A stretch of DNA of 64,000 nt from Hymenobacter terricola. Its GTDB lineage: Bacteria > Bacteroidota > Bacteroidia > Cytophagales > Hymenobacteraceae. Each line of letters begins with the position of its first letter. The first letter of the stretch is position 1. Location: positions 496,001 to 560,000 of the forward strand of contig NZ_JAGEMO020000001.1 in assembly GCF_017921975.2 (NCBI RefSeq), written 5' to 3'. The notes below the pieces were generated by a model that had not been told where the DNA came from, made no database searches, and worked only from the letters and a program-made list of their open reading frames with translations. The position numbers were made by a program, and so were the translations under genes. This document shows, in pieces, positions 9,698 to 17,692 of the stretch.

Positions 9698-10454
9698 CGC
9701 GCTGCGCACCCGTCAGCAGCACGGCCGCAAGGCGCTGGCCGTGTTGCTCGACCCCGATAACTTAGATGAAACCAGCCTGTTGCACCTGTTGCGCCTGAGC
9801 CAGGCGCATCCGGTCGACTACTTTTTCGTGGGGGGCAGTTTGGTGCTAAGCTCGCACCAGGCTGCCCTCATTGCGTTGATAAAGGAGCACTCCGACGTGC
9901 CCGTGCTGCTGTTTCCGAGCCACAGCCTGCATCTCGATGGGCCGGCCGATGGCGTGCTGCTGCTCTCGCTCATTTCGGGCCGCAACCCTGATTTTCTGAT
10001 TGGGCAGCATGTGGTGGCTGCGCCGCGCCTCAAGGCCAGCGGCCTGCAACTGCTATCGACTGGCTATATGCTGGTCGATTCGGGCCGGCCCACTACGGCT
10101 TCGTACATGAGCGGCACCACGCCCATGCCGCACGACAAGCCCGGCATTGCCGCCTGCACCGCCCTGGCCGGCGAGCAGCTGGGCCTCAAGCTAATGTACC
10201 TCGACGGCGGCAGCGGGGCCCAGAACCCGGTGTCCGGCGCCATGATTGCGGCCGTGCGTGAGGCCGTGAGCACGCCCATTATCGTGGGCGGCGGGCTGAA
10301 CTCGGGTGAGAAAGTATACGCCGCCCTGGCCGCCGGGGCCGATGTCATCGTGGTGGGTAACCACATCGAAGCCGCACCGGAATTCCTGGCCGAAGTGGTG
10401 GGCGTGGTGGCATCGTTCAACCAGCTGGCCCACGCGCGGGAGCTGGCCGGCTGA
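9669..10454 (+). CDS. Geranylgeranylglyceryl phosphate synthase family protein (bacterial group II)
   Basis: Predicted to join sn-glycerol-1-phosphate to a polyprenyl diphosphate, the first step of archaeal-type ether lipid synthesis; the homologue PcrB in Firmicutes uses heptaprenyl diphosphate. The 261-aa TIM-barrel shows LAVLLDPDNLD, YFFVGGSLVL, SGRNPDFLIGQHVV, STGYMLVDSG, YLDGGSGAQNPV, PIIVGGGLNSGEKV and VVGNHIE, matching the phosphate- and prenyl-binding loops of the family. ATG 9669 is chosen; the longer frame from 9558 adds 37 residues that are only the upstream gene read in another frame. It overlaps the upstream unknown gene by 29 bp. Group II enzymes are known from some Bacteroidota; the prenyl chain length here is not readable from sequence. 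Confidence 0.88.
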   Translation: MRLTPPSLYDALRTRQQHGRKALAVLLDPDNLDETSLLHLLRLSQAHPVDYFFVGGSLVLSSHQAALIALIKEHSDVPVLLFPSHSLHLDGPADGVLLLSLISGRNPDFLIGQHVVAAPRLKASGLQLLSTGYMLVDSGRPTTASYMSGTTPMPHDKPGIAACTALAGEQLGLKLMYLDGGSGAQNPVSGAMIAAVREAVSTPIIVGGGLNSGEKVYAALAAGADVIVVGNHIEAAPEFLAEVVGVVASFNQLAHARELAG

Positions 10455-10540
10455 GCCGGGCAATGCGTTCATTACGTGCAGGCTGAAACGAGTAATTGCG
10501 CCGCCCGAATAACGATGTACACTGGAAATATCCGCCGTTA

Positions 10541-10613
10541 AGTTGTCAGTTGCTCGTTGGTTGATAAGCATTTGCCTGACAACTAACAACGAGCAACTAA
10601 TAACGAGCAACCC
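10541..10613. repeat. GTTGTCAGTTG-type palindromic repeat
   Basis: AGTTGTCAGTTGCTCGTTGG on the left is mirrored by CTGACAACTAACAACGAGCA and a further degenerate copy on the right. Same word family as 5061-5138 and 12846-12972. It sits between the GGGP synthase and the CrtI-like gene. Confidence 0.75.
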
Positions 10614-10626
10614 GACTATTTAACCC

Positions 10627-12039
10627 TTGCAACCACCTTCTGTTCTCATCATCGGCGCCGGCATAGGCGGCTTGAGCGCCAGCATTCGCCTGGCCCGCCT
10701 GGGGTATCGGGTGCAGGTGCTGGAAGCGCGGGCCAGCGCGGGCGGCCTGGCTTCGGGGGTGGCGGCGGCGGAGTTTGCGTTCGATGCGGGCCCGTATATT
10801 CTCCTCGACAAGCCGGGGCTGGATTGGGCTTTTCAGCAATTGCGCATTGCCCCCGATGCCCTGCGGCTGACGCCCATCGAATCGGTATACCACGTGCTGC
10901 ACGAAGACGGTACCACCACCGCCTTCGACCGGAGCCTGGATGCCACGGCGGCCCGGTTCGAAGCCGCGCACCCCGGCAGCGGAAGGCAGTACAAAGCCCT
11001 GGTGGTAAAGACGTTCCGGATTCATCAAAACCTGAAGCCGTTTACGTTCAAAACCCACCCCAACGTGTGGGACGTGCTGCGCAACGGCTCGCTGCGGTAC
11101 GTGCCCTTCCTGCTCAGCTCCCTCGATTCGGTGCTGAAAAGCTCCGGCCTGCCGCTGCCGCTGCGCAAGGGCATCAGCATCTGGACGCATGTGGCCGGGC
11201 AGCCGGTGGCCCAGGCGCCCAGCCCGATGGCGTTTGTGCCCGGCCTGTTCCACCACATTGGCGCGTATTATCCCGAAGGCGGCATGCGGGCCGTGGCCGC
11301 CCTGCTGGAAACCACGGCGCTGGCAGCGGGCGTCAGCATTCGCTACGGCACCAGGGTAGCCGCCATTCGCACGGCTGGTAAGGCGGTGACGGGGGTGCAA
11401 ACCGCCACCGGCGAATTCATTGCGGCCGAGGCGGTTATTTCCAATTCCAACGGCATCGGGACGTACACGGAGCTGGTGGAGAACTTCCCGGCGCCCGAAA
11501 AAGCCAAGCTGGAGCGGCTGCCGCTGCAGTCGCCGGGCGTGTGCGTGTACCTGGCGGTGCAGGGCCGCAACCCGCCGTACTACATTCGCTTTAAGCTGAA
11601 TGGCACGGGCTGCACCGCTTTTGTGCAGCCGGGGCTGCTGGAGCCCGGTTTAGAGCAGGCCGGGTGGTACCCCGCCCGGCTCATTGCCCCGCTCGACCAC
11701 GCCACGGCCGCCGCGCTGGGAGAAGCCGGGCAGCACCGGCTGATGGACGAGCTGCTGGCCGACCCGTGGTGGCGGGAAAATATCAGCGCCTACCGGGTGC
11801 TGCACCGGCGCACCACCTTCGAGTGGGGCCGCGAATACACGCTGTACCACGACAGCATGAACCCGGTGATGACGGCGAAATTCATGATTAAGGGCCGCAT
11901 TGCCCACCGCAGCCCGTTTGTGCGCGGGCTCTACCTCACCGGCAGCTCCACGCATCCGGGCCAGTGGGTCAGCTTCTGCGCCATCTCGGGCGTACTGGCC
12001 GCCGATTGCCTGGCCCAGGATTACCCGGCCCATGCTTGA
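10627..12039 (+). CDS. CrtI-like FAD-dependent oxidoreductase (phytoene desaturase family)
   Basis: A 470-aa flavoprotein. The N-terminal Rossmann motif (VLIIGAGIGGLSASIRLARLGYRVQVLEA, read in two parts: GAGIGG then E at the strand end) binds FAD. The C-terminal GLYLTGSSTHPGQWVSFCAISG matches the CrtI-type signature, here with SSTHPGQW. Members desaturate, isomerise or hydrate carotenoids or other isoprenoids; the substrate cannot be told from sequence. The only start near the Rossmann motif is TTG at 10627, six codons before it. Its stop overlaps the next gene by 8 bp, so the hydrolase is almost certainly co-translated. A link to the retinal system 11 kb away is possible but unproven. Confidence 0.85.
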   Translation: MQPPSVLIIGAGIGGLSASIRLARLGYRVQVLEARASAGGLASGVAAAEFAFDAGPYILLDKPGLDWAFQQLRIAPDALRLTPIESVYHVLHEDGTTTAFDRSLDATAARFEAAHPGSGRQYKALVVKTFRIHQNLKPFTFKTHPNVWDVLRNGSLRYVPFLLSSLDSVLKSSGLPLPLRKGISIWTHVAGQPVAQAPSPMAFVPGLFHHIGAYYPEGGMRAVAALLETTALAAGVSIRYGTRVAAIRTAGKAVTGVQTATGEFIAAEAVISNSNGIGTYTELVENFPAPEKAKLERLPLQSPGVCVYLAVQGRNPPYYIRFKLNGTGCTAFVQPGLLEPGLEQAGWYPARLIAPLDHATAAALGEAGQHRLMDELLADPWWRENISAYRVLHRRTTFEWGREYTLYHDSMNPVMTAKFMIKGRIAHRSPFVRGLYLTGSSTHPGQWVSFCAISGVLAADCLAQDYPAHA

Positions 12040-12847
12040 TACCACCTTTGAATCGTACCGGGGCCAGCGGGTGCGCGTGGCCCGGCTCGGCCACGGCGAA
12101 GCCGTGATTCTGCTGCACGGCTACCCCGAAAACCTTCAGGTATTTGCCCGCCTCGCGCCCGGACTGGCGGCTGATAAGCAGGTCATTGCTTTCGACTGGC
12201 CCGGCATGGGCCACAGCGAAGAATGGCCGGGCGGGGCCACGCCGCTGCTGGTAGCCAGGCACTTGCTGCAGCTCCTGGACGCGTGGCAGATTGACCGGGC
12301 GCACCTCGTGGGCCAGGACATGGGTGGGCAGCCCGCCCTGGTGTTCGCGGCCGTGTACCCCGAGCGCGTGCGCAGTGTGGTGGTGATGAATTCGCTGGTG
12401 AGCGGCACCGCGAAAACGTCGTGGGAAATAAACTGGCTGCGCCGCTTTGGGGTGAACCGGCTGCTGTTGCGGCATTTTCCGCGGCTTATCTTCTGGCGGG
12501 CGCTGCATACGTTTCTGCCGGCCGGGGAGGGGCTCGAACCCGCCGTGCACCGGGATATGTGGGCCACGTTTCGGCAGCCGCGGGTGCGGCAGTTCATCGT
12601 GCGGATGTGCGCGGGCTACGAAGCCCAGCTGCCGCGCCTGCCCGCCTGGTACCAGCAGGTAAAGTGCCCGGTCCTGATTTTGTGGGGAGCCGAGGACAAG
12701 CATTTTCCCGTCGCCCACGCCCACGATTTGCAGGCCCAGATTCCTCAGGCGCAGCTGGAAATCATTCCCCACGCCGGCCATTGGATGGTGGTTGCGCAAC
12801 CCACCGAAGTGCAGCGCCGAATCCAGGCCTTCTACCGGATAATCTAA
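12032..12847 (+). CDS. Alpha/beta hydrolase with Asp nucleophile (epoxide hydrolase/haloalkane dehalogenase type)
   Basis: 271 residues. The oxyanion region is LLHGYPENLQVF and the nucleophile elbow is VGQDMGGQ, with Asp instead of Ser; this Asp elbow is the mark of epoxide hydrolases, haloalkane dehalogenases and fluoroacetate dehalogenases. The remaining triad is visible as ILWGAEDKHFPV (Asp) and HAGHWMVV (His). ATG 12032 lies inside the end of the CrtI-like gene, giving an 8-bp overlap. Together with the flavoprotein this suggests an oxidation-then-hydrolysis pair acting on one hydrophobic substrate, which is inference. The opened reading frame from 11900 is the upstream gene read out of frame. 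Confidence 0.85.
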   Translation: MLDTTFESYRGQRVRVARLGHGEAVILLHGYPENLQVFARLAPGLAADKQVIAFDWPGMGHSEEWPGGATPLLVARHLLQLLDAWQIDRAHLVGQDMGGQPALVFAAVYPERVRSVVVMNSLVSGTAKTSWEINWLRRFGVNRLLLRHFPRLIFWRALHTFLPAGEGLEPAVHRDMWATFRQPRVRQFIVRMCAGYEAQLPRLPAWYQQVKCPVLILWGAEDKHFPVAHAHDLQAQIPQAQLEIIPHAGHWMVVAQPTEVQRRIQAFYRII

Positions 12848-12972
12848 GTTGTCAGTTGTTGGCCAGTAGTTGCTAGTTGTCAGTTGCTAGTTGTTCGTTG
12901 TCAGTTGTTAGTGTACTGACAACTTCCTGATTGACAACTAACAACTAACAACCAAAAACCAATAGCTAACAA
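12846..12972. repeat. Long GTTGTCAGTTG-type palindromic repeat
   Basis: About 127 bp made of repeated GTTGTCAGTTG, GTTGCTAGTTG and GTTCGTTG words on the left and their complements (TTGACAACTAACAACTAACA) on the right. It is the longest copy in the window and lies between two convergent genes, where its RNA would fold into a hairpin in either direction. Confidence 0.8.
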
Positions 12973-12981
12973 CCCAGCTGC

Positions 12982-14157
12982 TTAATAATTGAGCCGGTAC
13001 ACCTGGTAAAACTGCTGCTCCACCAGCCGGGCCGGGGCCGCCCGCATCAGGCCGTTGCGCAGGGCGCCCGCCGCTCCGGTCCAATAGCCAATTTGCCCCA
13101 TCAGGCGAGATTTTTTTACGATGCTGGTGGCCTTTGGGCGGCGCAGCCGCTGCATGGCGGCAAAGGCCAGCTCCGGCGTGGGCTCGTGGTGCAGGCACTG
13201 GGCAATGGCATAAGCATCTTCCACGGCCTGGCAGCCGCCCTGGCCCATGTAAGGCGTGGAAGCGTGCGCGGCATCGCCAATGAGGCAAACCCTGCCGCGG
13301 CTCCACTGCGGAATGGGGTCGAAGTCGGCTATTTCATTGCGAATAATCCGGGTTTCGTCCGTGGCTTCCAAAATGGCCGGAATAGGATAGGCAAAGCCCT
13401 GGAAAATAGTATGTAAGCGGGATTTCAACCCGTGATGGTCGGCATCGGCCGGGGTGGCCTTCACCACCACAAACCAGTCGACCAACCCATCGGCCACTTC
13501 CGAAAACCCGAAGCGCACGCCCCCGGCCCACGCCTCCGTAATGGACCTTTTATAAACCGGGGCCAGCTGAATTTCCGTCATGCCCCGCCACACGACGTGC
13601 CCGGTCCCGGCAAACCGCACGCTTGGAAAAAGCTGCGCTCGCACGGCCGAGTGGATGCCATCGGCGGCGATGACGAAGCCGGCGGTGATGGTGGTGCCAT
13701 CCGCAAACGCGACGTTCACTCCCTGAGGTACTTCGCGCAGCGAGACGCAGGTTTTGGCAAGCAGCACGTCGGCCGGGGCAATTTCGGCCAGCAACAGGGC
13801 CTGCAGCCGGGCCCGCTTGATGGCGGTGGTGGTGTGGCCAAACCGCTGCCGGATGCGCTCCTGGCTGGTGCGCAGGATGGGCCGCATTTGCCCGTCCACA
13901 ATCTGAATGTTGTGCAAGGGCACGCCCGCGGCGTTGATTTTTTCGGCCAGGCCCAGGCGCTGAAATACCTGCATGGCGTTGGGAGCCATCCAGATACCCG
14001 CGCCGAGCGGCAGAATTTCCGGGGCCGATTCGCACACTTTCACGGCGATGCCCCGCTGTTGCAGGGCCACGGCCGCCGTGAGCCCGGCAATGCCTCCACC
14101 AATGATAATGCCGGGTACGTGCATGGAAAGAGCGGGAAGTTCGGCCAACTGGGACAT
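12982..14157 (-). CDS. FAD-dependent aromatic/terpenoid monooxygenase (PHBH fold)
   Basis: Class A flavin monooxygenase using NAD(P)H and O2. Visible motifs are GGGIAGL (FAD ADP moiety), the internal DG motif in VIAADGIHSAVR and the GD motif in VCLIGDAAHASTPYMGQGG. The overall pattern resembles urate hydroxylase HpxO, zeaxanthin epoxidase and 6-hydroxynicotinate monooxygenase types; the substrate is not decidable. ATG 14157 gives 391 residues; ATG 14124 (MHVPGIIIGGG) is an equally good start 11 residues later and closer to the Rossmann motif. It begins just downstream of tRNA-Thr on the same strand, so it may be transcribed through from the tRNA. Confidence 0.85.
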   Translation of the reverse strand: MSQLAELPALSMHVPGIIIGGGIAGLTAAVALQQRGIAVKVCESAPEILPLGAGIWMAPNAMQVFQRLGLAEKINAAGVPLHNIQIVDGQMRPILRTSQERIRQRFGHTTTAIKRARLQALLLAEIAPADVLLAKTCVSLREVPQGVNVAFADGTTITAGFVIAADGIHSAVRAQLFPSVRFAGTGHVVWRGMTEIQLAPVYKRSITEAWAGGVRFGFSEVADGLVDWFVVVKATPADADHHGLKSRLHTIFQGFAYPIPAILEATDETRIIRNEIADFDPIPQWSRGRVCLIGDAAHASTPYMGQGGCQAVEDAYAIAQCLHHEPTPELAFAAMQRLRRPKATSIVKKSRLMGQIGYWTGAAGALRNGLMRAAPARLVEQQFYQVYRLNY

Positions 14158-14214
14158 AAAAAAACCCGAAAAGCTGCTTCCATTCAACGAGAAGTAACTT
14201 TTCGGGCGTAAGAA

Positions 14215-14290
14215 TGGAGCCGCTTATTGGACTCGAACCAACGACCTGCTCATTACGAATGAGCTGCTCTACCAACTGAGCTAAAGCGGC
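14215..14290 (-). tRNA. tRNA-Thr (CGT anticodon)
   Basis: Read on the minus strand: acceptor stem GCCGCTT pairing with AAGCGGC, D-arm AGCTCAGTTGGTAGAGC, anticodon stem GCTCA/TGAGC with loop TTCGTAA (anticodon CGT), and T-loop GGTTCGAGTCC. The discriminator base is T and the CCA end is encoded (14217-14215). The length of 76 nt is normal. Confidence 0.97.
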
Positions 14291-14569
14291 TTGTGCCCAA
14301 CCAACGGTTTTGGAAGGGCTGCAAAGATAGGCAATGCGCCGGAAGTGGCACAACCACCGCCTCAGAAAAATTTAGCAGCCCCGCCGCCCGGCCTGCATTT
14401 GCAGGCGGGCTAATGCCTGTAGCCGGTGAAAATTAGCCCAATCCGCGCCGCCGTCCGGGTCCGGCGGAAACGATAGCAACCGCCGCATCGTTTGCCTGAA
14501 ATAAACGCGCCGCTCAGCCGTCAACGGAGGCGGGTTGTACCTTGCGGCGGCATTTACGTTATTGACTTT

Positions 14570-14830
14570 ATGCGTTTCTGGCTCATCTTCATTCTTATCT
14601 TTTTTGCGGTGCGCTACGTGCTGCCCATCGTGTTGCGCCTGGCACTGAGCGGCTTCGTGCGCAAGCAGATGCGTAACGGCGGCTTCGTGGTGCCGCCGCA
14701 GGGGCCGGGTGGCCCGCCGCCCGCGCCCGGCCAGGTGCGCGTCGATTACGTGCCGCCCGTGGCTCCGGAGCGGGAGAAGCCGCAGGGTTTTAAGGGTGGC
14801 GAATACGTTGACTTTGAAGAGGTGAAATAA
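14570..14830 (+). CDS. DUF4834 family small membrane protein
   Basis: 86 residues: an N-terminal transmembrane helix (MRFWLIFILIFFAVRYVLPIVLRL), a short basic segment and a Pro/Gly-rich cytosolic tail ending in GGEYVDFEEVK. This is the pattern of the DUF4834 family of Bacteroidota, whose function is unknown. ATG 14570 is preferred over the in-frame 14492 start because the latter adds an Arg-rich stretch that is not conserved-looking and interrupts the membrane start. Confidence 0.75.
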   Translation: MRFWLIFILIFFAVRYVLPIVLRLALSGFVRKQMRNGGFVVPPQGPGGPPPAPGQVRVDYVPPVAPEREKPQGFKGGEYVDFEEVK

Positions 14831-14870
14831 GAATAAGAACGCAAGGGCCGCAAACGAAGCGTGGTCGTCG

Positions 14871-14951
14871 TGCTGAGCGGAGCCGAAGCAGCTCTACCGC
14901 AGAAGTAAATGAGTCACTTGTGCGGTAGAGCTGCTTCGGCTCCGCTCAGCA
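14871..14951. repeat. TGCTGAGC-family inverted repeat (31-bp perfect arms)
   Basis: Left arm 14871-14901 and right arm 14921-14951 are perfect reverse complements, separated by a 19-bp loop. The arms start with TGCTGAGCGGAGCCGAAGCA. Related elements are at 55712-55828 and 57132-57232, with a decayed piece at 20492-20527. It looks like a non-coding MITE/REP-type element. Confidence 0.9.
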
Positions 14952-15036
14952 TGAGGTTCTGTTACCGGTAGCTCGCACCTTCGCGCGGTTCTACAGTACC
15001 TTCGGGGCCATTTTCATTTTCCCCAAAATTGCCCTG

Positions 15037-17577
15037 ATGGCTGCTGTTGCTTCTGTTGCCCCTGTTTCGTCCGCGCCGTGGTGGCAACGGGCCTTGCCGC
15101 ACGTATTGGCGGTGCTGTTTTTCGTGGTGCTGGCCTGCGTGTATTTTTCGCCCATCATGTTCGAGGGCAAAACCCTGGCCCAGCACGATATCACCCAGTT
15201 TCAGGGCGGCGCGCACGAGGCGCAGCAATACGCAGCCACCATGGGCAAAGAGGCGCTGTGGACCAACTCTATGTTCTCGGGCATGCCTACTTACCTCATC
15301 AGCCTGCACTTTCCGGGCGACTGGTCGGGGTATTTGCAGAAGGCCATGACCCTGGGCCTGCCCGCCGTGGTGGCCAACCTATTTCTGGCGCTGCTCTGCG
15401 GCTACATTCTGCTGGTGGCGCTGGGCGTGCGGCCCCTGATAGCCGTGGCCGGTGCCGTGGCGCTGGGCTTTTCGAGCTACAACCTCGCCATTCTGGCGGC
15501 CGGCCACAACACCAAGAGCCTGGCCCTGGCCTACGCGCCCCTTGTGCTGGGCGGCCTGCTGGTGACGTACCGCCGCGATAAGTGGCTGGGGGCGGCCCTG
15601 TTCGCCGTCGGCCTCACGCTGAACGTGCACGTCAACCACCTCCAGATTACCTATTACCTGCTGCTGCTGGTGGCCATTTTTGGCGTTATCGAGCTGGTTT
15701 CGGCGGCCCGCGCCGGGCGGCTGCCGGAGTTTGCCAAGCGCACGGCGCTGCTGGCCCTGGGCGCGGCGCTGGCGGTGGGCGTAAGCTTCGGCCGCCTCTA
15801 CACCACAGCCCAATACAGCAAGTACAGCAACCGCGGCCCGAGCGAGCTGAAGTCGGCCGCTCCGACGGCTCCCGGCCAGGCCCCGGCTGCTGCTAACGCT
15901 GAAGAAGGAGGCTCGGGCGTCGACCGCGACTACGCTTTCCAGTACAGCTACGGCGTGGGCGAAACCATTACCCTGCTGATTCCCAACTTCTACGGCGGGG
16001 CCAGCCAGATGCCGCTTAGCACTGATTCTAACCTGGCCAAAGCCGGGCTGCCGGCCGAATATCTATCGGCCATGCCCACCTATTGGGGGCAGCAGAGCTA
16101 CACGGCCGGCCCGGTGTACATGGGCGCGGTGGTGTGCTTCCTGTTCATTCTGGGGCTGTTTGTGGTGGAGAAGCGCACGCGCTACTGGCTGCTGGCCGGC
16201 ACGGTGCTGTCGATTCTGCTGGCCTGGGGCAAGAACTTCGAGACGTTTAACTACCTGATTTTCGACCTGCTGCCGGGCTACAACAAGTTCCGGGCGGTGA
16301 GCATGGCGCTGGTTATCGCGCAGCTGGCCATGCCCATTCTGGGCGCGCTGGCCCTGAGCCGGGTGCTGCGGCCCCGCGCCGTGGGGCCTGCCGCGCCGGT
16401 GCTGCCCGGCACCAAGCCGGCCCTGACCGCCGATGCCATGCAACTGCTGCCCAAGGTGCTGTACGCCGGGGCCATTGCGGCGGGCATTTGCGTGCTGGCT
16501 TACCTGGCCAGCTTCAGCTTCGATTTCTCAGCTCCAATTGATGGAGAGCTGACCAAACAGGGCTTTACGCCGCAGCTGCTGGGCGCCCTGCGCGCCGACC
16601 GAGCTGATTTGCTGCGCAACGACGTGTGGCGCGGGCTGCTGTTCATTGGGGCGGCGCTGGGCGTGCTGTATTTCCACCTCAAAGGCCAGCTGAAGGTGCT
16701 GCCGGCGGCGGCCATCATGGTGCTGCTGGTGCTGGTGGACCTGTGGGGCGTGGACAAGCGCTACCTCGGCGAGAATAAATTCCAGCGCGAAACCATCGCC
16801 GAGGAGTTCCAGCCCACCCCGGCCGACCAGCTGATTTTGCAGGATAAAGACCTGAGCTACCGCGTGCTCAACATGCAAAACCCCTTCAATGAGGCGCAGA
16901 CATCCTACTTCCACAAGAGCATTGGCGGCTACCACGGCGCCAAGCTGCGCCGCTACCAGGACCTCATCGAGCGCCAGATTTCCAACAACAACCAGCAGGT
17001 GCTCAACATGCTGAACACCCGTTACCTCATCACCGGCGACGCCAAGCAGCCGGTGCAGCGTAACCCCGGCGCCCTGGGCAATGCCTGGTTTGTGAGCGAG
17101 GTGAAAACCGTGCAGAGTCCCGACGAGGAGATGGCGGCCCTCGGCACCCTCAGCCCCGCCACCGTGGCCGTGGTGGACGCCAGCAAGTTCCCGCAGCAAA
17201 AAGCCGCGACCTACGACATCGCCGGCTCCAGCATCGCCCTCACCAACTACAGCCCCGACGAGCTGAAGTACCGCTACAACGCCACCCAGGCCGGGCTGGT
17301 GGTCTTCTCCGAAATCTATTACGCCGATGGCTGGCAGGCCTTTATCGACGGCAAGCCGGCCCCGCACCTCCGGGCCGACTACGTGCTGCGGGCTCTGCAA
17401 GTGCCGGCCGGCGCGCATACCATCGAGTTCAAGTTTGAGCCCAAGGCCTACGCCGTGGGCAACGGCGTGTCGCTGGCAGCCAGCATTGCGCTGTTGCTGG
17501 CGCTGATAGGCACGGGCGTGTACGTGGCCCGCCGCAAGCCCGGCGGCTACGAGCTGGCCGAGCCAGCCCTGGCGTAA
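15037..17577 (+). CDS. YfhO-family polytopic membrane protein
   Basis: 846-aa integral membrane protein with a dozen or more hydrophobic helices (for example LAVLFFVVLACVYFSPIMF, VVANLFLALLCGYILLVALG, AVSMALVIAQLAMPILGAL) and a C-terminal soluble part with FSEIYYADGWQAFIDGKPAP followed by a last transmembrane helix. This C-terminal motif and the layout are typical of the YfhO family, GT-C-like proteins linked in Firmicutes to glycosylation of lipoteichoic acid. A role in decorating a lipid-linked sugar or cell-surface polymer is inferred. ATG 15037 is the only start close to the first membrane helix. Confidence 0.85.
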   Translation: MAAVASVAPVSSAPWWQRALPHVLAVLFFVVLACVYFSPIMFEGKTLAQHDITQFQGGAHEAQQYAATMGKEALWTNSMFSGMPTYLISLHFPGDWSGYLQKAMTLGLPAVVANLFLALLCGYILLVALGVRPLIAVAGAVALGFSSYNLAILAAGHNTKSLALAYAPLVLGGLLVTYRRDKWLGAALFAVGLTLNVHVNHLQITYYLLLLVAIFGVIELVSAARAGRLPEFAKRTALLALGAALAVGVSFGRLYTTAQYSKYSNRGPSELKSAAPTAPGQAPAAANAEEGGSGVDRDYAFQYSYGVGETITLLIPNFYGGASQMPLSTDSNLAKAGLPAEYLSAMPTYWGQQSYTAGPVYMGAVVCFLFILGLFVVEKRTRYWLLAGTVLSILLAWGKNFETFNYLIFDLLPGYNKFRAVSMALVIAQLAMPILGALALSRVLRPRAVGPAAPVLPGTKPALTADAMQLLPKVLYAGAIAAGICVLAYLASFSFDFSAPIDGELTKQGFTPQLLGALRADRADLLRNDVWRGLLFIGAALGVLYFHLKGQLKVLPAAAIMVLLVLVDLWGVDKRYLGENKFQRETIAEEFQPTPADQLILQDKDLSYRVLNMQNPFNEAQTSYFHKSIGGYHGAKLRRYQDLIERQISNNNQQVLNMLNTRYLITGDAKQPVQRNPGALGNAWFVSEVKTVQSPDEEMAALGTLSPATVAVVDASKFPQQKAATYDIAGSSIALTNYSPDELKYRYNATQAGLVVFSEIYYADGWQAFIDGKPAPHLRADYVLRALQVPAGAHTIEFKFEPKAYAVGNGVSLAASIALLLALIGTGVYVARRKPGGYELAEPALA

Positions 17578-17597
17578 AAGCAACTTGAGCCAACCAG

Positions 17598-17676
17598 GCG
17601 AGTACCCCGAAATTTCATTTCGGCCGTTGAACGAAGGTTGTTCCGACGGGCCGAAATGAAATTTCGGGGTACTCGC
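17598..17676. repeat. Perfect 28-bp inverted repeat
   Basis: Left arm 17598-17625 (GCGAGTACCCCGAAATTTCA...) and right arm 17649-17676 are exact complements around a 23-bp loop. It lies between YfhO and the PLP enzyme. It can act as a strong RNA hairpin, but there is no T-run, so a mobile palindromic element is as likely as a terminator. Confidence 0.88.
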
Positions 17677-17692
17677 GTTAACTGCACTCTCC

